Part shown: positions 25,952 through 35,114 of the stretch, piece by piece
Position numbering within the stretch: the stretch's first letter is position 1
Layout of the letters: each line of letters opens with the position of its first letter
NCBI RefSeq assembly: GCF_028712425.1
Contig: NZ_JAQTQD010000010.1
Coordinates: 1-64,000 of the forward strand
Length of the DNA stretch: 64,000 nt
Reading direction: 5' to 3'
Source of the DNA: Methanoregula sp.
GTDB lineage: Archaea > Halobacteriota > Methanomicrobia > Methanomicrobiales > Methanospirillaceae
Notes under the pieces: generated by a model
Told to the model about the DNA's origin: nothing
Database searches by the model: none
Seen by the model: only the letters and a program-made list of their open reading frames with translations
Program-made: the position numbers and the translations under genes

Positions 25952-27127
25952 TCACCCACCGAGAGAGAGGAAATCACCGAGCCGGCACTGCCTCTCGCGG
26001 ATTGCCGATTGCAGGAGCGGCCCTTCCTCGATGAACCGGCTCACCGGCAGCATGAATTTATCCGTCAGGTACCGGAGTGCCGGACGAATCCCCTCAAACT
26101 CTGTGGGGGCCTGCTGCATCGCGCTCCGGACATTCTCCCTGACATTGAAGACTCCCATCGGGACATACCCCTTCCTTGCCTCCCGTAAAATGATCGCTCC
26201 CGCCTGTTTTCCCTCACGGGCAAGTGCTTCGAGCACCGCCATCTTGCAGGAGTAGTAGCAGCCCCCGAGAGGGGAGTAGGTAGTCTTTTTCTTCGTGCTC
26301 TCGTGATCGGAAAAAACCAGTTCCTCATTTCCCAGCACATGAAGGAATGCCTCCGACCATTCGTACTGCCAGGCTGTCGGCATCAGGATGACGGCATAAT
26401 GGTTGTTGAGACTCGAAAACTCGTGCACCTTCCAGGTGTCGATCACGGGATTTTTTTTCACACCAGAGAGAAGCCGGTCGCCGATGATGGTGTCGCACGC
26501 CGTGATCGACCACCGGGTCGGGACAAGGTGTCGTGCCCTCCCCTGGCCCATTATCCCGACAGAGAATGCTTTCTGGATACTGGAGAACGGCACCCCGTTT
26601 TTGTGCAGGTCCACCACGGCATCTGCCGCCCGGAGCTCCGTATCATAGAACGTACGTTCCAGTTTCGGGTTCCACCGCCCAGGTTCGACATCGAATCGCT
26701 CGATCCCCGCACTCGGCCCGAACGGCGTGTGCTCTTCGGAAAATGACTGGCCCTGCGGCGTGGCAGTGAAGGAAACCTCGCTCTCAAGCGATGCTTGAGA
26801 AAGCGAGATCTCCTGGAGTTTTCCGATATAACGGTTATCGAGATCCGCTGCATTCACCTGCTGTTTCCCCCGGATGAGGTTCATCCGGTACCCGATGATC
26901 TCTTCCTGCGTATGGTTTCCTGGTATCCATGCTTCGGGCATGTCCATGACCATCGTGTCCCCATGCTCAGGCACGACCATGGGGCCAGCAAAGACATCCG
27001 GGAAGTTCCAGCTCCCGATAAAAACAGATGGTGGGGTACTGCCTTCGATCTCCTTACCCATGGCAACCGATTTCATCGGTATGGTCGATGCCGTCAGTTG
27101 CCGGAGGTAGGCACCTTTCCCGATCAT
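25952..27127 (-). CDS. nreA: Archaeal DNA repair protein NreA
   Basis: A 391-residue member of the archaeal Nre family (DUF650/DUF651), implicated in DNA-damage repair together with PCNA. Family segments include PPSVFIGSWNFPDVFAGPM, RTFYDTELRAADAVVDLHKNG, RHLVPTRWSITACDT, NNHYAVILMPTAWQYEW and SPLGGCYYSCKMAVLEAL. The extreme C-terminus reads QCRLGDFLSLGG, which fits a PCNA-interacting QxxLxxF/L peptide as known for NreA. The N-terminal zinc-finger seen in some Nre proteins is absent. A TATA-like CTTAAAAG lies about 40 bases upstream on the minus strand. It is followed closely by dinB. Confidence 0.88.
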   Translation of the reverse strand: MIGKGAYLRQLTASTIPMKSVAMGKEIEGSTPPSVFIGSWNFPDVFAGPMVVPEHGDTMVMDMPEAWIPGNHTQEEIIGYRMNLIRGKQQVNAADLDNRYIGKLQEISLSQASLESEVSFTATPQGQSFSEEHTPFGPSAGIERFDVEPGRWNPKLERTFYDTELRAADAVVDLHKNGVPFSSIQKAFSVGIMGQGRARHLVPTRWSITACDTIIGDRLLSGVKKNPVIDTWKVHEFSSLNNHYAVILMPTAWQYEWSEAFLHVLGNEELVFSDHESTKKKTTYSPLGGCYYSCKMAVLEALAREGKQAGAIILREARKGYVPMGVFNVRENVRSAMQQAPTEFEGIRPALRYLTDKFMLPVSRFIEEGPLLQSAIRERQCRLGDFLSLGG

Positions 27128-27194
27128 AGGATAATAACATTAGGACCGGGGGTGCTTTTAAGAGGGTTGGTGCGCGAGGAGAAAGTGAAATGTC

Positions 27195-27677
27195 CTATCT
27201 CCGGACCGAGTACCCGGCATTCCTGAGGATCCGCATCATCGCATCCTCCCATTTCCGGTCATCCGGCTCCCGGTGCTCCTCAACACAACTCTCCCAGAGA
27301 TTGTTGAGACTGGCATTATCGGAGAGAAGGGTCCGGGCATTCTGGATCCTGCCAACCCTGCTCCCCCGGTGGTCGAGGATCAGGAGCCGCCAGCACCCGT
27401 AGTCCCGGCAGATCTCGGGACGGGTCAGGTGCACCGTGCACCAGGCCTTCTCTGTCCCGGGCTGGTGACGGAAGAACGGGCAGGTGTGCGGGAGTTTTTC
27501 AAAGATACTTTTGTCATCGAATAGATCGTGTTTGTCGGGGTCTATCGTGACTGGTGTATTTTCCCCGGTATAGTTGTTGTGGACGAGGAACTTGTAATCC
27601 CCGTACTCCTCTCTGATGGTATGGACATCACCAAGATAACTGCAGCACTCCCCGCACTGGAAGCATTCGAATGGCAG
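27195..27677 (-). CDS. YkgJ-family Cys-rich protein, apparent CTG start
   Basis: A 160-residue YkgJ-type protein with FECFQCGECCSYLGD at the N-terminus, then HTCPFFRHQPGTEKAWCTVH and RPEICRDYGCW. The eight conserved Cys are expected to bind zinc or an iron-sulfur cluster. The first canonical in-frame start (GTG at 27434) would remove the essential Cys cluster. The frame is open back to the stop of the preceding gene at 27696. The only good start is CTG at 27675-27677, 8 bases after a GGAGG and 18 bases after the upstream stop. It is cotranscribed with the RMD1-like gene. Confidence 0.75.
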   Translation of the reverse strand: MPFECFQCGECCSYLGDVHTIREEYGDYKFLVHNNYTGENTPVTIDPDKHDLFDDKSIFEKLPHTCPFFRHQPGTEKAWCTVHLTRPEICRDYGCWRLLILDHRGSRVGRIQNARTLLSDNASLNNLWESCVEEHREPDDRKWEDAMMRILRNAGYSVRR

Positions 27678-27695
27678 GACGCATTCCTCCAGGCG

Positions 27696-28760
27696 TTAAT
27701 GCAGGATATTTTCCCAGACCACAAGCAGGATCTCAAGGGCAATCAGGATGATGACGATCCATTCCAGGGAGTTGGAATGCTGGATCCGTACCTCGTCAGA
27801 GAGCATCGAGTAATTTTCCTTGATCACCCGCATCTTCCTGCTGACGTTCTCGCTCCACTGGCCGCTCCGGAGGACTTTGAGCGCCGTGGCATAGACCCGG
27901 GCATAGTACACATCCTCGGTGACCTTGATCAGGTTCTCGACCTTCTCGATGATCTCCGATATTTCGGCCGAGCTCTCCATCAGCTTGGCCATGATGGCAT
28001 GGTATTGCCGGCTCCGGAAGAACGGGGACATCCGGTCCGCGTGCTCAATATCGTCATACATCTTCTCCATCTCCCGGGCAAGCTCACGGTCATAATACCG
28101 GAGTTCCAGCACCTGCACGTTTGCAAACTCGATGAGGTCGATGAGGTCCGTCGGGTTTTCCGGGTTGCAGAGCAGGGCTGAATCCCAAGAGAGGATTGCG
28201 AGATCATCAGTCGTGTAACTGAGGGAGTTCCTGATTATCTCCTCGCGCATCTGGGGGGAGATGTTGGTCTTCTCTCCCAGCAGGAGCGCGACCGGGTCAA
28301 TGGAATCATCCCGCTTGTCGGTCACATAGACAGAATAGTCCTCGTAAAAATCCGGGTTGATGGCAAATCCCTTGATATGAGGGCGGATGATCTCTCCAAG
28401 TGTCTTGAGGTACTGGACGTAAAAGTCTGAAAGCCCCTCCTGACCGGCAAACAGGAAGGCAATCTCTTCCAGTTGGCTGATCCCGGCATCCGGGTTATCG
28501 TAGATAAAACAGAAACTGATGGCACCGATAGCGTATACGCGGGCGACGACAGAAAACTCAAACGGCCTGCCGTCCCGCTCCACCCGGATCGGGTGCATCT
28601 GGATCATGAGAGGCGGATCCTCGATCATGATAGATTTGGGTTTGACCCGGACAAAACTCGTCCGTGCAGTAAAATAGTTCTGGGCAAGCGCCTTCTCGAG
28701 CCAGTCGAGATCGATCTCTTTGCCAATATCATAAATCCGGTAAAACCGGAGCGTTATCAT
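27696..28760 (-). CDS. RMD1/DUF155-family membrane protein
   Basis: A 354-residue protein consistent with the RMND1/Sif2/DUF155 family. It has a soluble domain with YAIGAISFCFIYDNP, a mid region YTTDDLAILSWDSALL near 190-205, a long charged helical part (LAREMEKMYDDIEHADRM) and a single C-terminal transmembrane segment LEWIVIILIALEILLVVWENI. In mitochondria homologues support translation; no archaeal role is known. The start is the ATG complementary to 28758-28760, preceded by GGAGAGAGA. Confidence 0.7.
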   Translation of the reverse strand: MITLRFYRIYDIGKEIDLDWLEKALAQNYFTARTSFVRVKPKSIMIEDPPLMIQMHPIRVERDGRPFEFSVVARVYAIGAISFCFIYDNPDAGISQLEEIAFLFAGQEGLSDFYVQYLKTLGEIIRPHIKGFAINPDFYEDYSVYVTDKRDDSIDPVALLLGEKTNISPQMREEIIRNSLSYTTDDLAILSWDSALLCNPENPTDLIDLIEFANVQVLELRYYDRELAREMEKMYDDIEHADRMSPFFRSRQYHAIMAKLMESSAEISEIIEKVENLIKVTEDVYYARVYATALKVLRSGQWSENVSRKMRVIKENYSMLSDEVRIQHSNSLEWIVIILIALEILLVVWENILH

Positions 28761-28931
28761 AGGTCTCTCTCCTGTATGGGATGTTTTTCGTATCTGCAAT
28801 AATGAACAACCATGGAGATGATAAAGGCTTGCGACAGCCCCCAGACATCCATGCAGCTGCCGTCTACTGTTGGAACACTCTTGCCGGTTTCGGGGAGAAT
28901 GCCTGCATTTTGTTCAATAAGTAAACAGTTC

Positions 28932-28946
28932 AATAGTAAAACTATT
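28932..28946. promoter_or_regulatory. Palindromic operator candidate for MarR regulator
   Basis: A perfect inverted repeat AATAGT-AAA-ACTATT lies 27 bases before the marR start. It overlaps the position expected for a TATA box of a nearly leaderless transcript. MarR proteins bind such short palindromes, and autoregulation of the marR-ABC operon is a reasonable inference. A related half site (AGTTCAATAGT) lies immediately upstream. The rest of 28761-28972 is the AT-rich divergent promoter region with the RMD1-like gene. Confidence 0.5.
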
Positions 28947-28972
28947 AATCCCGTAATACCTATACCCGCATC

Positions 28973-29413
28973 ATGGACGAGCGAGTCAGGGAGAAGATAT
29001 CCGACGACCTCATCGCACTCCTGCCCTTCTACCACAATAAAATATTCAGGCTGCAGCAGGGGGTCAGCGGCATGCAGGTCGCACAATACCGGACGCTTGG
29101 GGTCCTTTTACGGGAAAAATCCCCCCTGTCCATGTCTGAACTCGGAAAACGGCTCTATATCTCAAAACCCTATATGACAGTGCTTGTCGATCTGCTGATC
29201 CGGGATGGGTATGTTGAACGCCTTCGCGACCCAAAAGACCGCCGGATCGTCAACATCTCGATAACCCAGAAGGGTGCACGACACCTCAAACAGGCTGCAT
29301 CGCACTACCGGGACACCCTCAGGGAACTCCTCGCCACCCTTGATTCTCGGGACCTTGAAGAACTCGCATCCTCGCTTTCCACGATACGGAAGATCATCTC
29401 ACGGATGGATTGA
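28973..29413 (+). CDS. MarR-family transcriptional regulator
   Basis: A 146-residue winged-helix repressor-type protein. The recognition helix region is MSELGKRLYISKPYMTVLVDLL and the wing is the typical DPKDRRIVNISITQKG. Dimerisation helices lie at both ends. It precedes an ABC exporter operon by 36 bases and probably controls it in response to a hydrophobic or toxic ligand. A palindrome just upstream is the likely binding site. The ATG at 28973 is favoured. Confidence 0.88.
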   Translation: MDERVREKISDDLIALLPFYHNKIFRLQQGVSGMQVAQYRTLGVLLREKSPLSMSELGKRLYISKPYMTVLVDLLIRDGYVERLRDPKDRRIVNISITQKGARHLKQAASHYRDTLRELLATLDSRDLEELASSLSTIRKIISRMD

Positions 29414-29449
29414 TATGCCAGGGCAGGATCATTTTTCGGGAGCAGCGGC

Positions 29450-30463
29450 ATGACATCCCATGACTCCGGACACGAAGTGATCCGCATCGACCACCTTATG
29501 AAGGTCTTTAAAAACAAACACAAGTCCGTCACTGCAGTGGATGACGTCTCATTCTCCGTTGCACGCGGGGAGATCTTCGGTCTCCTCGGTCCGAATGGTG
29601 CCGGGAAGAGCACCCTGATCCGGATCCTGACCACGCTTCTTGCACCCACCTCCGGGACTGCGGTTCTCGATCAGTACGATATCATAAAGCAGCCGGAAAA
29701 AGTCCGCAGTATCATCGGCGTATGCCCCCAGAACAGCACGCTCGACATGGAACTGACTGCCTACGACAACCTCGATTTTTACGGGAAACTTGTCGATGTC
29801 CCCGAGGACATTCTCGATAAACGGATCTGGGAACTCCTCGAAATGACCGGTCTTTCCGACCGGGCATACATGAGGGCGGGCACGTTCTCAGGAGGGATGC
29901 GCAGGAAACTTGAGATTGTCAGGGCATTTATCCACCGGCCGCTCATCCTCTTCCTTGACGAACCCACCATCGGTCTCGACCCGGAAGCACGCCGTGAGGT
30001 CTGGCAGCAGATTGAAGAATTAAACCGGGAAGAGACCACCATCATCCTCACCACCCACTATATGGAAGAGGCAGAGAAACTCTGCAACCGGATCGCATTC
30101 ATCGACAGGGGGCGCCTGATTGCCCTCGACACCCTGGAGAACTTAAAAAAGATGGTCCCCGAAGGGGATCTCATCACAATCGGGCTCGATGCAACGGATG
30201 ACCGGATCCTGCCGTTGATCCGCGCAAACCCGCATGTCAGTGCCGCAGAGATCAACAACAGCGTCCTTACCCTCTCTGCAAAGGAGGGGAGCCGGATCCT
30301 TCCCGCGCTTGTTACCCTCATTGAACAGTATTCCCTCCCGATGAATTCCATCTCAATCCATTCGCCCTCGCTTGAGGATATCTTCATCTATCTCACCGGT
30401 AGTGCCCTGGGTGCCGACAGCGGGGATACCGGGGGCGTAAAAGGCAGGGGGAGATTCCCATGA
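29450..30463 (+). CDS. ABC exporter ATP-binding protein (DrrA type)
   Basis: A 337-residue ABC ATPase of the daunorubicin-resistance (DrrA) type. Walker A is GPNGAGKST near residue 48, the Q-loop is GVCPQNSTLD, the signature is FSGGMRRKLE, Walker B is LILFLDEPTIGLDPEA and the switch His is in LTTHYMEEAE. The C-terminal 100 residues carry the extra domain of this family and end in the diagnostic SLEDIFIYLTG. It overlaps the permease gene by 4 bases. Together with MarR it suggests a regulated exporter of a drug-like or lipid substrate. Confidence 0.93.
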   Translation: MTSHDSGHEVIRIDHLMKVFKNKHKSVTAVDDVSFSVARGEIFGLLGPNGAGKSTLIRILTTLLAPTSGTAVLDQYDIIKQPEKVRSIIGVCPQNSTLDMELTAYDNLDFYGKLVDVPEDILDKRIWELLEMTGLSDRAYMRAGTFSGGMRRKLEIVRAFIHRPLILFLDEPTIGLDPEARREVWQQIEELNREETTIILTTHYMEEAEKLCNRIAFIDRGRLIALDTLENLKKMVPEGDLITIGLDATDDRILPLIRANPHVSAAEINNSVLTLSAKEGSRILPALVTLIEQYSLPMNSISIHSPSLEDIFIYLTGSALGADSGDTGGVKGRGRFP

Positions 30464-31548
30464 TCCGCGGGGCGCTTGCCATCTTCAACAGGGATTTCAA
30501 GAAATTCTTAAGCAATCCCTTTGTCGTCATCATGACCCTCATGATGCCGATCATGTACCTGGTGATCTTTGGCAACGCAATGGGGGGGACTATCAGCCAC
30601 ATCCCCGTGGCAGTTGTCCAGGAAGGGCCGCCCTACGCCCCGACAACCCTGTTCACCGACATGAGCTACGAGCTCAACCATATCATCCAGAAAGACGGCC
30701 CGAAACTCATCGATGTCCGTACATACAATGACGAGGCTGCCGCAAAAGAGGATCTCACAAAAGGGAGGGTGTCGGCAGTCGTTGTCGTCCCTTCCGACAT
30801 CTCCAATGACCATGCTGTCCGCTTGTACGTAGACAGTTCGGACTCAGTCACCCCAGCGCTTGTCGAGTCCGCAGTCATGAAAGTCCTTGCCAGACTCCAT
30901 GCAGACAATCCGGTCATGGTCAACAAGATCTACGGGGATATCAAGTATATCCAGTTTTTTGGCGTGGGGGTCATCATGATGGGGATCTTCACGTCAACGA
31001 TGTTCGGAGGGGGGATTGCGTTGATCCGTGACCGGGAAGCAGGTATCCACGAGGGGTACCTGGTCACACCGGTCCAGCGGACGAGCATCATTGCCGGCAT
31101 CATTTGTAGCGGGACAATCCGGGCATTCATCGCCGGTTTTGCCATCTTCTTCATCGATATCCTCATCACGGGAATCATGATCCACAGCATCGGGCAGTTC
31201 CTTCTGGCAATGCTGGTCATCCTTATCGCCTGTATCGGGGTTACCAGTCTCGTTGTCTCGTTTGCCTCGCGGTTCTCCGCGCAGCAGGAATATGCTTCCG
31301 TTGTAGCATTCCTCAACCTGGTCCTGTTCATGACCTCAGGTGCCTTCTACCCGATCATCGGCATGCCGGAGTGGCTGCGCTGGATAACCGTGATCAATCC
31401 CGAATATTACGGGATTGACGCACTCAGGGGGATCATACTCCGGGGGCAGGGGATCGACGTGATCGGTATCGACCTTATCGCACTCCTGCTGTTCTCCGGC
31501 GCGATGTTCATCCTCGGGATTGCATCGTACCGTCGTACCCTGGAATGA
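30460..31548 (+). CDS. ABC-2 type transporter permease (DrrB-like)
   Basis: A 362-residue membrane protein with one N-terminal transmembrane helix (FVVIMTLMMPIMYLVIFGNAMGG, residues about 22-44), a periplasm-like loop of about 140 residues, and five C-terminal helices from about residue 165. The later helices include the ABC-2 signature region near FMTSGAFYPIIGMPEWLRW. The long extracellular loop is typical of the DrrB/YhgE-YadH group. Start ATG overlaps the stop of the ATPase gene (ATGA), which implies coupled translation. Confidence 0.9.
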   Translation: MIRGALAIFNRDFKKFLSNPFVVIMTLMMPIMYLVIFGNAMGGTISHIPVAVVQEGPPYAPTTLFTDMSYELNHIIQKDGPKLIDVRTYNDEAAAKEDLTKGRVSAVVVVPSDISNDHAVRLYVDSSDSVTPALVESAVMKVLARLHADNPVMVNKIYGDIKYIQFFGVGVIMMGIFTSTMFGGGIALIRDREAGIHEGYLVTPVQRTSIIAGIICSGTIRAFIAGFAIFFIDILITGIMIHSIGQFLLAMLVILIACIGVTSLVVSFASRFSAQQEYASVVAFLNLVLFMTSGAFYPIIGMPEWLRWITVINPEYYGIDALRGIILRGQGIDVIGIDLIALLLFSGAMFILGIASYRRTLE

Positions 31549-31558
31549 TCAAAAAAGT

Positions 31559-32530
31559 TTATTTTTGGGCCCGTGAAACGGCAATCGCGGCAATCATCAG
31601 CGCAATCCCGGTGGCCCAGACAAGAAGAGATGATTTTTGGACCGGCGTTGTTTCGGATGATGACGGTGCCGAAAGGTCGGTTGCCAACGTTGCATACAGG
31701 TTGACAGTCTCGCCTTTCACGGGATACCGTTCGATACTCCCCGTGTAGGGGAGGTATCCGCTCTTCGTAACGGTAAACGTCTTGTAGGGTGTGCCGGTAA
31801 CATAGACCTGCACAAGGAGACTGCCCTGTTCTATCGTTCCTTTCTCATCTTTATCGAAAAACACCGTGGCACCATCGACATTACCATTCACCTTGTAATA
31901 CCCGATATCCCCGCCGATTGTCGAACCGGGGGACGGAGCTGTGGTCGGGTTGAGGGTGGCGTAGAGGTCAAAGGTCTCCCCTTTCCCGGGAACCGTGGGG
32001 ACTGATCCGGTGTAGCTGAAATAGCCATCTTTCTTCACGGTGAATTCGCGGTACGGCGTCGCGGTACTATAGACCGGAACATAGACAACACCCCGCGTGA
32101 TCTCCCCCTTGTTCAATCCGTCAAAAAAGACGGTCGCCCCCTCGATATTGCAGTGGACAACATACCAGCCCATATCTCCGCCATCCACGGCCTCGGTCGT
32201 TTCCGGGAGCGGGCTGATGGCTGTATACACGTGCACAATCTCATCCTGTAACGGCGATTTCACGAGAGAATCGGTGAATGTCGCGTACCCGTGCTTCTGG
32301 ACGCGGATTTTCTGGTAACTCGAGCCTGCAGGCACCTGCACCGTCAGGGCTCCCAGGGTAGTCTCGCCGACATATTTGTCATCGAGATAGACCTTGGCCC
32401 ACTCAACATTGCAGTGGATGACATACCATCCCTGCCCCCCTTCTTCGGATGCTGTATCGGCCATGGCAGGGATAATGCATATTCCTGCAAGAAAAATCAG
32501 GGTGAGTATTCCCCTTAATACAATGTTCAT
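31559..32530 (-). CDS. Secreted PEGA-domain surface protein, C-terminally anchored
   Basis: A 323-residue envelope protein. The N-terminus is a signal peptide (LTLIFLAGICIIPAMA). Three PEGA-type repeats follow, each starting with a Tyr-rich strand (GWYVIHCNVEWAKVYLDD, GWYVVHCNIEGATVFFDG, GYYKVNGNVDGATVFFDK) and ending in a KxGYxxYTGS-like segment. A Ser/Thr-rich stalk leads to a C-terminal transmembrane helix (LLVWATGIALMIAAIAV). PEGA domains are common in surface proteins of this order and may mediate cell-envelope interaction. It is convergent with the ABC permease. Confidence 0.82.
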   Translation of the reverse strand: MNIVLRGILTLIFLAGICIIPAMADTASEEGGQGWYVIHCNVEWAKVYLDDKYVGETTLGALTVQVPAGSSYQKIRVQKHGYATFTDSLVKSPLQDEIVHVYTAISPLPETTEAVDGGDMGWYVVHCNIEGATVFFDGLNKGEITRGVVYVPVYSTATPYREFTVKKDGYFSYTGSVPTVPGKGETFDLYATLNPTTAPSPGSTIGGDIGYYKVNGNVDGATVFFDKDEKGTIEQGSLLVQVYVTGTPYKTFTVTKSGYLPYTGSIERYPVKGETVNLYATLATDLSAPSSSETTPVQKSSLLVWATGIALMIAAIAVSRAQK

Positions 32531-32612
32531 TTCTATCTCCCTTTGTTACTGACTGCTATGAGGGAATCTTATAAAAAACCGTGGGAAAAAGCCGGGCACG
32601 CCGGAAAAAGGG

Positions 32613-33383
32613 TTATTTCCGGGAACGCTGCACAACAGCGATCCCAAGAAGGCTGATTGCAGCAATTACTGTAACTAGCGTTACCGGAGATTTTTTCGTT
32701 GTGGTGACAGGCGCTGGCAGAGCAGGAGTGCTCGCCGGAGCAGCAGTTCCGGCTGCAACCAGCTGGAAGGTACACTTGGAGTAGATATCATCAACACCTG
32801 ACTGGTTGAAAGCATCAGAGAGGGCCTGGGCTGCTGCAGAGTCCTGGACACTGCCGGTGCCCGTGAATGTGAAGACAGGTTTTCCCGTCATGGTGTTCAT
32901 AACCTGCCCGGAGAACTGGCCGGTTGTTTCCATGAGGATATTCAGAGAACCATCCTTACCCGGACTCTGCACAATGACATAATACAGTGCAGCGGGAAGT
33001 CCGGTTGTCTGGTATACTGCGGAATACGTGCCGTCACTGGTGACCGGAACGGTGCTGACATTGACATAATTACCGGCAAATACCCATATCTGCACGCCGC
33101 TGGTGAGGTTCCCTCCGGTTGCCACTCCGCTTATCGTGACAGGTTCCCCGATGGTCGCTTTTGCAGGGGTGGCTGTGGCAGAAATATACGGAACGGCGGA
33201 TACCGGGGCTTCATTGCCGGATGCATCCCCGGTTGTTTCGGCACCGGAAACGGGGAGGATCAGGACGGCAATCAGCAACACACAACTGACAAGAAAAACC
33301 GACGATAATTTTATGAGAATACCTGTTGCGGAGATCGATATAGGGGTTCCGATTTTTCCGGCCGTCCAAGAACCGGGAATCAT
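32613..33383 (-). CDS. Secreted, C-terminally anchored surface protein; start uncertain
   Basis: About 256 residues as annotated. A signal-like segment SSVFLVSCVLLIAVLILPVSG leads to an Ig-like or filamin-like domain with ATPAKATIGEPVTISGVATGG, then a second beta-rich part and a Pro/Ala stalk. The C-terminal helix is SPVTLVTVIAAISLLGIAVV followed by QRSRK. I used ATG at 33383, which gives an unusually long 25-residue pre-region. Only ATT and ATA codons lie directly before the signal core, so the true start may be non-canonical. A TATATC element near 33340 could make a later start leaderless. Function unknown. Confidence 0.62.
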   Translation of the reverse strand: MIPGSWTAGKIGTPISISATGILIKLSSVFLVSCVLLIAVLILPVSGAETTGDASGNEAPVSAVPYISATATPAKATIGEPVTISGVATGGNLTSGVQIWVFAGNYVNVSTVPVTSDGTYSAVYQTTGLPAALYYVIVQSPGKDGSLNILMETTGQFSGQVMNTMTGKPVFTFTGTGSVQDSAAAQALSDAFNQSGVDDIYSKCTFQLVAAGTAAPASTPALPAPVTTTKKSPVTLVTVIAAISLLGIAVVQRSRK

Positions 33384-33525
33384 GAGAACGCACAAAAATC
33401 GATTCGTGTGTCCCGGGCGCCGAAGCTGATGATGCTCCGGTGGCTATCTATATACGCATCCGGTTTCAATTACCCGGTTAACCACCCGGATCAAAAGCCG
33501 GGCTCATGGAATACACGGTGATACC

Positions 33526-34602
33526 ATGAAGATGCACAACACCCAGCAGACATCATCAGGCCCGGTCACGGTCCCGTTAAGCTTCTGTATCCTTTTGCAT
33601 CCCGACGGCAGGATCGAGAGACTGGTGGACCTTAAGGTCGAAGAATACTTTACCGCAGTCCGGGATGCCAGCATCGCATGGATCGACTGCAGCATCCATG
33701 ACGAGGACAAGGAGATCGAGAAGCTGGCCCAGCTGGCCGGCTTCACCAAAGTCCCGGTCCCCAAACTGACCCACGGGTTCTATTCTGCGTACGAGGACTA
33801 CGATACGGAACTTGGGATCATGCTGCCGTCGGTCACGGTCAAAGGCGAGAGAATGACCATCCACCCGTTGTTTATCCTGATCCGCGACAACCTCGTCCTC
33901 ACCGTCCACTCCGACCAGATCAACCGGCTGCTCCGGTTCTCGCGTTATGCACAACAGTTCTTCAAGCGGGTGGCTGCTGAGAATACCCCGGACAAGATCA
34001 CCCTCACACTCGAACGGATCATTGACGAGAACAATGACCGTAACTTCGAGTATTTACGCGAGATCGAGATGCACGGGGACACGATCAGCAAATCCCTGAT
34101 CGAGGAGAAGGTAGCCAAGAAGAAGGTTGCCCATGATATTTACCGGATGAAACATGTCTTAATCGACTACCTGAACGTTCTTTGGGCAACAAAGGACGTG
34201 GTGGACTCGCTCCGGTATGGCGATGCCGACCTGATCACAAACGATGAGAAACTCCTGGGGCGGGTTGGTATCCTCTCGGATAATATCGACCGCCATATCG
34301 AGCTCTCCGAACAGATGTCGAATGTTCTTTCCTCCGGGCTGGAGGTGATGCAGAGCATCTACAACAACCAGCTCCAGACCATGAACAACCGGTTCGCCCT
34401 CGTTACTGCATACCTGACGGTCCTCGGCACCGCAGCCTTGGTCCCGAATACCATCGCAACTATTGCCGGCAGCGGGGTGATGGAGGGGACCATGGCCGCC
34501 CAGTGGTGGTATATCCCCATGCTGGTTGCAACAACGGTGATCGCAACGCTCGTCTCCCTGCTCTGGGTTGTCCATGTCTGGAAACGGCGGGAAGACGACT
34601 GA
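33526..34602 (+). CDS. CorA-family divalent-cation transporter-like protein
   Basis: A 358-residue protein with the CorA plan: an alpha/beta cytoplasmic N-terminal domain (with VLTVHSDQINRLLRF), a long coiled helix (about 150-285) and two C-terminal transmembrane helices. The first is preceded by NNRFALVTAYLTVLGTAALVPNTIATIAGSG, in which VPNTIATI is typical of archaeal CorA-like proteins. The GMN selectivity motif of classical CorA is replaced near GSG. The second helix is WYIPMLVATTVIATLVSLLWV. Magnesium transport is therefore plausible but not certain. Start ATG 33526; ATG 33532 is also possible. Confidence 0.8.
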   Translation: MKMHNTQQTSSGPVTVPLSFCILLHPDGRIERLVDLKVEEYFTAVRDASIAWIDCSIHDEDKEIEKLAQLAGFTKVPVPKLTHGFYSAYEDYDTELGIMLPSVTVKGERMTIHPLFILIRDNLVLTVHSDQINRLLRFSRYAQQFFKRVAAENTPDKITLTLERIIDENNDRNFEYLREIEMHGDTISKSLIEEKVAKKKVAHDIYRMKHVLIDYLNVLWATKDVVDSLRYGDADLITNDEKLLGRVGILSDNIDRHIELSEQMSNVLSSGLEVMQSIYNNQLQTMNNRFALVTAYLTVLGTAALVPNTIATIAGSGVMEGTMAAQWWYIPMLVATTVIATLVSLLWVVHVWKRREDD

Positions 34603-34622
34603 GATCTGAGCCTTCTGCCTTG

Positions 34623-35114
34623 CTACGGTTTTTTCAGGATTAGCGCAGCCGAGTTCATGCAGTAGCGTTTTCCGGCAGGTGCCGGCCCGTCATCGAATAC
34701 GTGACCAAGATGTGCACCGCACCGGGCACAGAGGACTTCGATCCGGACCATGCCTGCCGAACGGTCCGGCCGGGTTTTTACATTCAGTTCCGATACCGGA
34801 GAAAAAAAGCTCGGCCAGCCCGTTCCGGAATCGAACTTGGCTTTCGCATCGAAAAGGTCGGTACCGCAACAGGCACAGGCATAGATCCCCGGTTCTTTGC
34901 AGGCATGGTATTTCCCGGTAAACGCATATTCAGTCCCGTTCTTTCTCGCCACTTCGAACTGTTCGGGAGTGAGAATCTGCCGCCACTCATTATCAGTCCT
35001 GATCACTTCAGGAAGATTCTCGACAACCCCGATCCGGGCATTGAAGATGGGTATCGTACTTTCTTTTTCCCCAGGAGAATGCATAAACGGTCCTTCAGCT
35101 CCTGCTGAAGTCAT
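34623..35114 (-). CDS. msrB: Peptide-methionine (R)-S-oxide reductase
   Basis: Repairs oxidised methionine residues. About 163 residues carry the MsrB core: [53 protein letters not shown] and [11 protein letters not shown] with the catalytic Cys. The two CxxC pairs that bind zinc are present. The start is not certain: ATG at 35114 or at 35084. A longer frame from 35276 includes an LLSGC lipobox-like sequence, but its leading part does not look like a signal peptide. It lies 165 bases downstream of the aks operon and may be the operon's last gene or separate. Confidence 0.88.
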   Translation of the reverse strand: MTSAGAEGPFMHSPGEKESTIPIFNARIGVVENLPEVIRTDNEWRQILTPEQFEVARKNGTEYAFTGKYHACKEPGIYACACCGTDLFDAKAKFDSGTGWPSFFSPVSELNVKTRPDRSAGMVRIEVLCARCGAHLGHVFDDGPAPAGKRYCMNSAALILKKP

